DNA of 64,000 nucleotides, from contig NZ_JBLWFK010000002.1 in the NCBI RefSeq assembly GCF_048323675.1, positions 806,001 through 870,000 of the forward strand. The letters run 5' to 3'. The notes below the pieces were generated by a model that was not told the DNA's origin, did not search any database, and was given only the letters and a program-made list of their open reading frames with translations. How positions within the stretch are numbered: position 1 is the stretch's first letter; each line of letters starts with the position of its first letter. The stretch is from Mangrovimicrobium sp048323675 (lineage in GTDB: Bacteria; Pseudomonadota; Gammaproteobacteria; Pseudomonadales; Halieaceae). Of the stretch, positions 63,827 through 64,000 are shown piece after piece. Position numbers and translations under genes: made by a program.

Positions 63827-63844
63827 GGGGGGGGGCAGCGCGCC

Positions 63845-64000
63845 CTAGAGCCGGGAGAACTCCCGGTCCAGGTTGAAGCGCCGGGAGGTCACGTAGGATT
63901 CCATGTTTTCCACCCGCCGCAGCGCATCGTCGAGCCGCTCGCGGGCGCGGTTCAGGCGCACGGTGCCGGGCTCCGGGTAGCGAAATGCCCGCCGCGGCCG
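63845..64000 (-). CDS. pspC: Phage shock protein C, C-terminal end (partial)
   Basis: Only the last 51 codons are present; the gene continues beyond the right edge. The visible segment RLNRARERLDDALRRVENM and ESYVTSRRFNLDREFSRL is the PspC C-terminal leucine-zipper-like tail; E. coli PspC ends similarly (MERYVTSDTF...SRFRQL). PspC senses envelope stress with PspB and binds PspA. The membrane segments and PspC domain lie outside the window. Confidence 0.75.
   Translation of the reverse strand, partial: RPRRAFRYPEPGTVRLNRARERLDDALRRVENMESYVTSRRFNLDREFSRL

Overview
The window is a chromosomal segment from a GC-rich, heterotrophic, probably marine gammaproteobacterium. The smc-zipA-ligA run, the complete ccmABCDEFGHI cluster, the divergent tesA/ybbA pair, ttcA, hrpB and a PA0069-type radical SAM gene behind a LexA box all fit the Pseudomonadales/Cellvibrionales side of the class. 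The style (TonB receptor, HAD-PlsC fusion, KorAB in an apparently aerobic background) resembles Halieaceae, but that family assignment is inference. No tRNA, rRNA, CRISPR array, insertion sequence or prophage was recognised. Nearly all the sequence is coding.

Layout, left to right. 1-3.7 kb: phosphate module on the minus strand, phoB-phoR-phoU-pstS (pstS cut by the window edge), with Pho boxes before phoB and pstS. 3.8-8.5 kb: three-gene operon for a 2-oxoacid:ferredoxin oxidoreductase (KorA, KorB) and a FAD/Fe-S partner. 8.7-16.1 kb: SLT lipoprotein, ligA, zipA, smc. 16.2-23.1 kb: system I cytochrome c maturation, ccmA to ccmI, all minus. 23.1-26.5 kb: ttcA, a gene-poor stretch with structured repeats, mdh, another copy of the repeat, and a TetR regulator. 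26.5-34.6 kb: YbbP/YbbA exporter, tesA, bioA, a PhzF-family enzyme, a potassium-channel-like protein, an HxlR-type regulator and a DsrE-family protein. 34.8-45 kb: TonB receptor, YgiQ radical SAM enzyme, HrpB helicase, two acyltransferases. 45-49.5 kb: small cysteine-rich proteins and an atypical P-type ATPase, with a locally AT-richer patch. 49.7-57.3 kb: M28 peptidase, WYL regulator, YkvA, DUF3089 hydrolase, YpfJ-type metallopeptidase, HerA-like ATPase, DUF808 protein. 57.4-64 kb: ppk1 behind a third Pho box, a hypothetical protein, a universal stress protein, an AraC regulator, the PA0069 radical SAM protein and the 3' end of pspC.

Two regulatory threads link distant genes. PhoB sites lie before phoB, pstS and ppk1, so phosphate sensing, uptake and polyphosphate synthesis appear to form one regulon. 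A near-consensus LexA box ties the PA0069 gene to DNA damage.

The best candidate for something undescribed is a family of three structured elements around mdh (24136-24273, 24364-24463, 25729-25828). Each has a conserved branched core with two small hairpins, enclosed by a perfect 19-22 bp stem whose sequence differs completely between copies.
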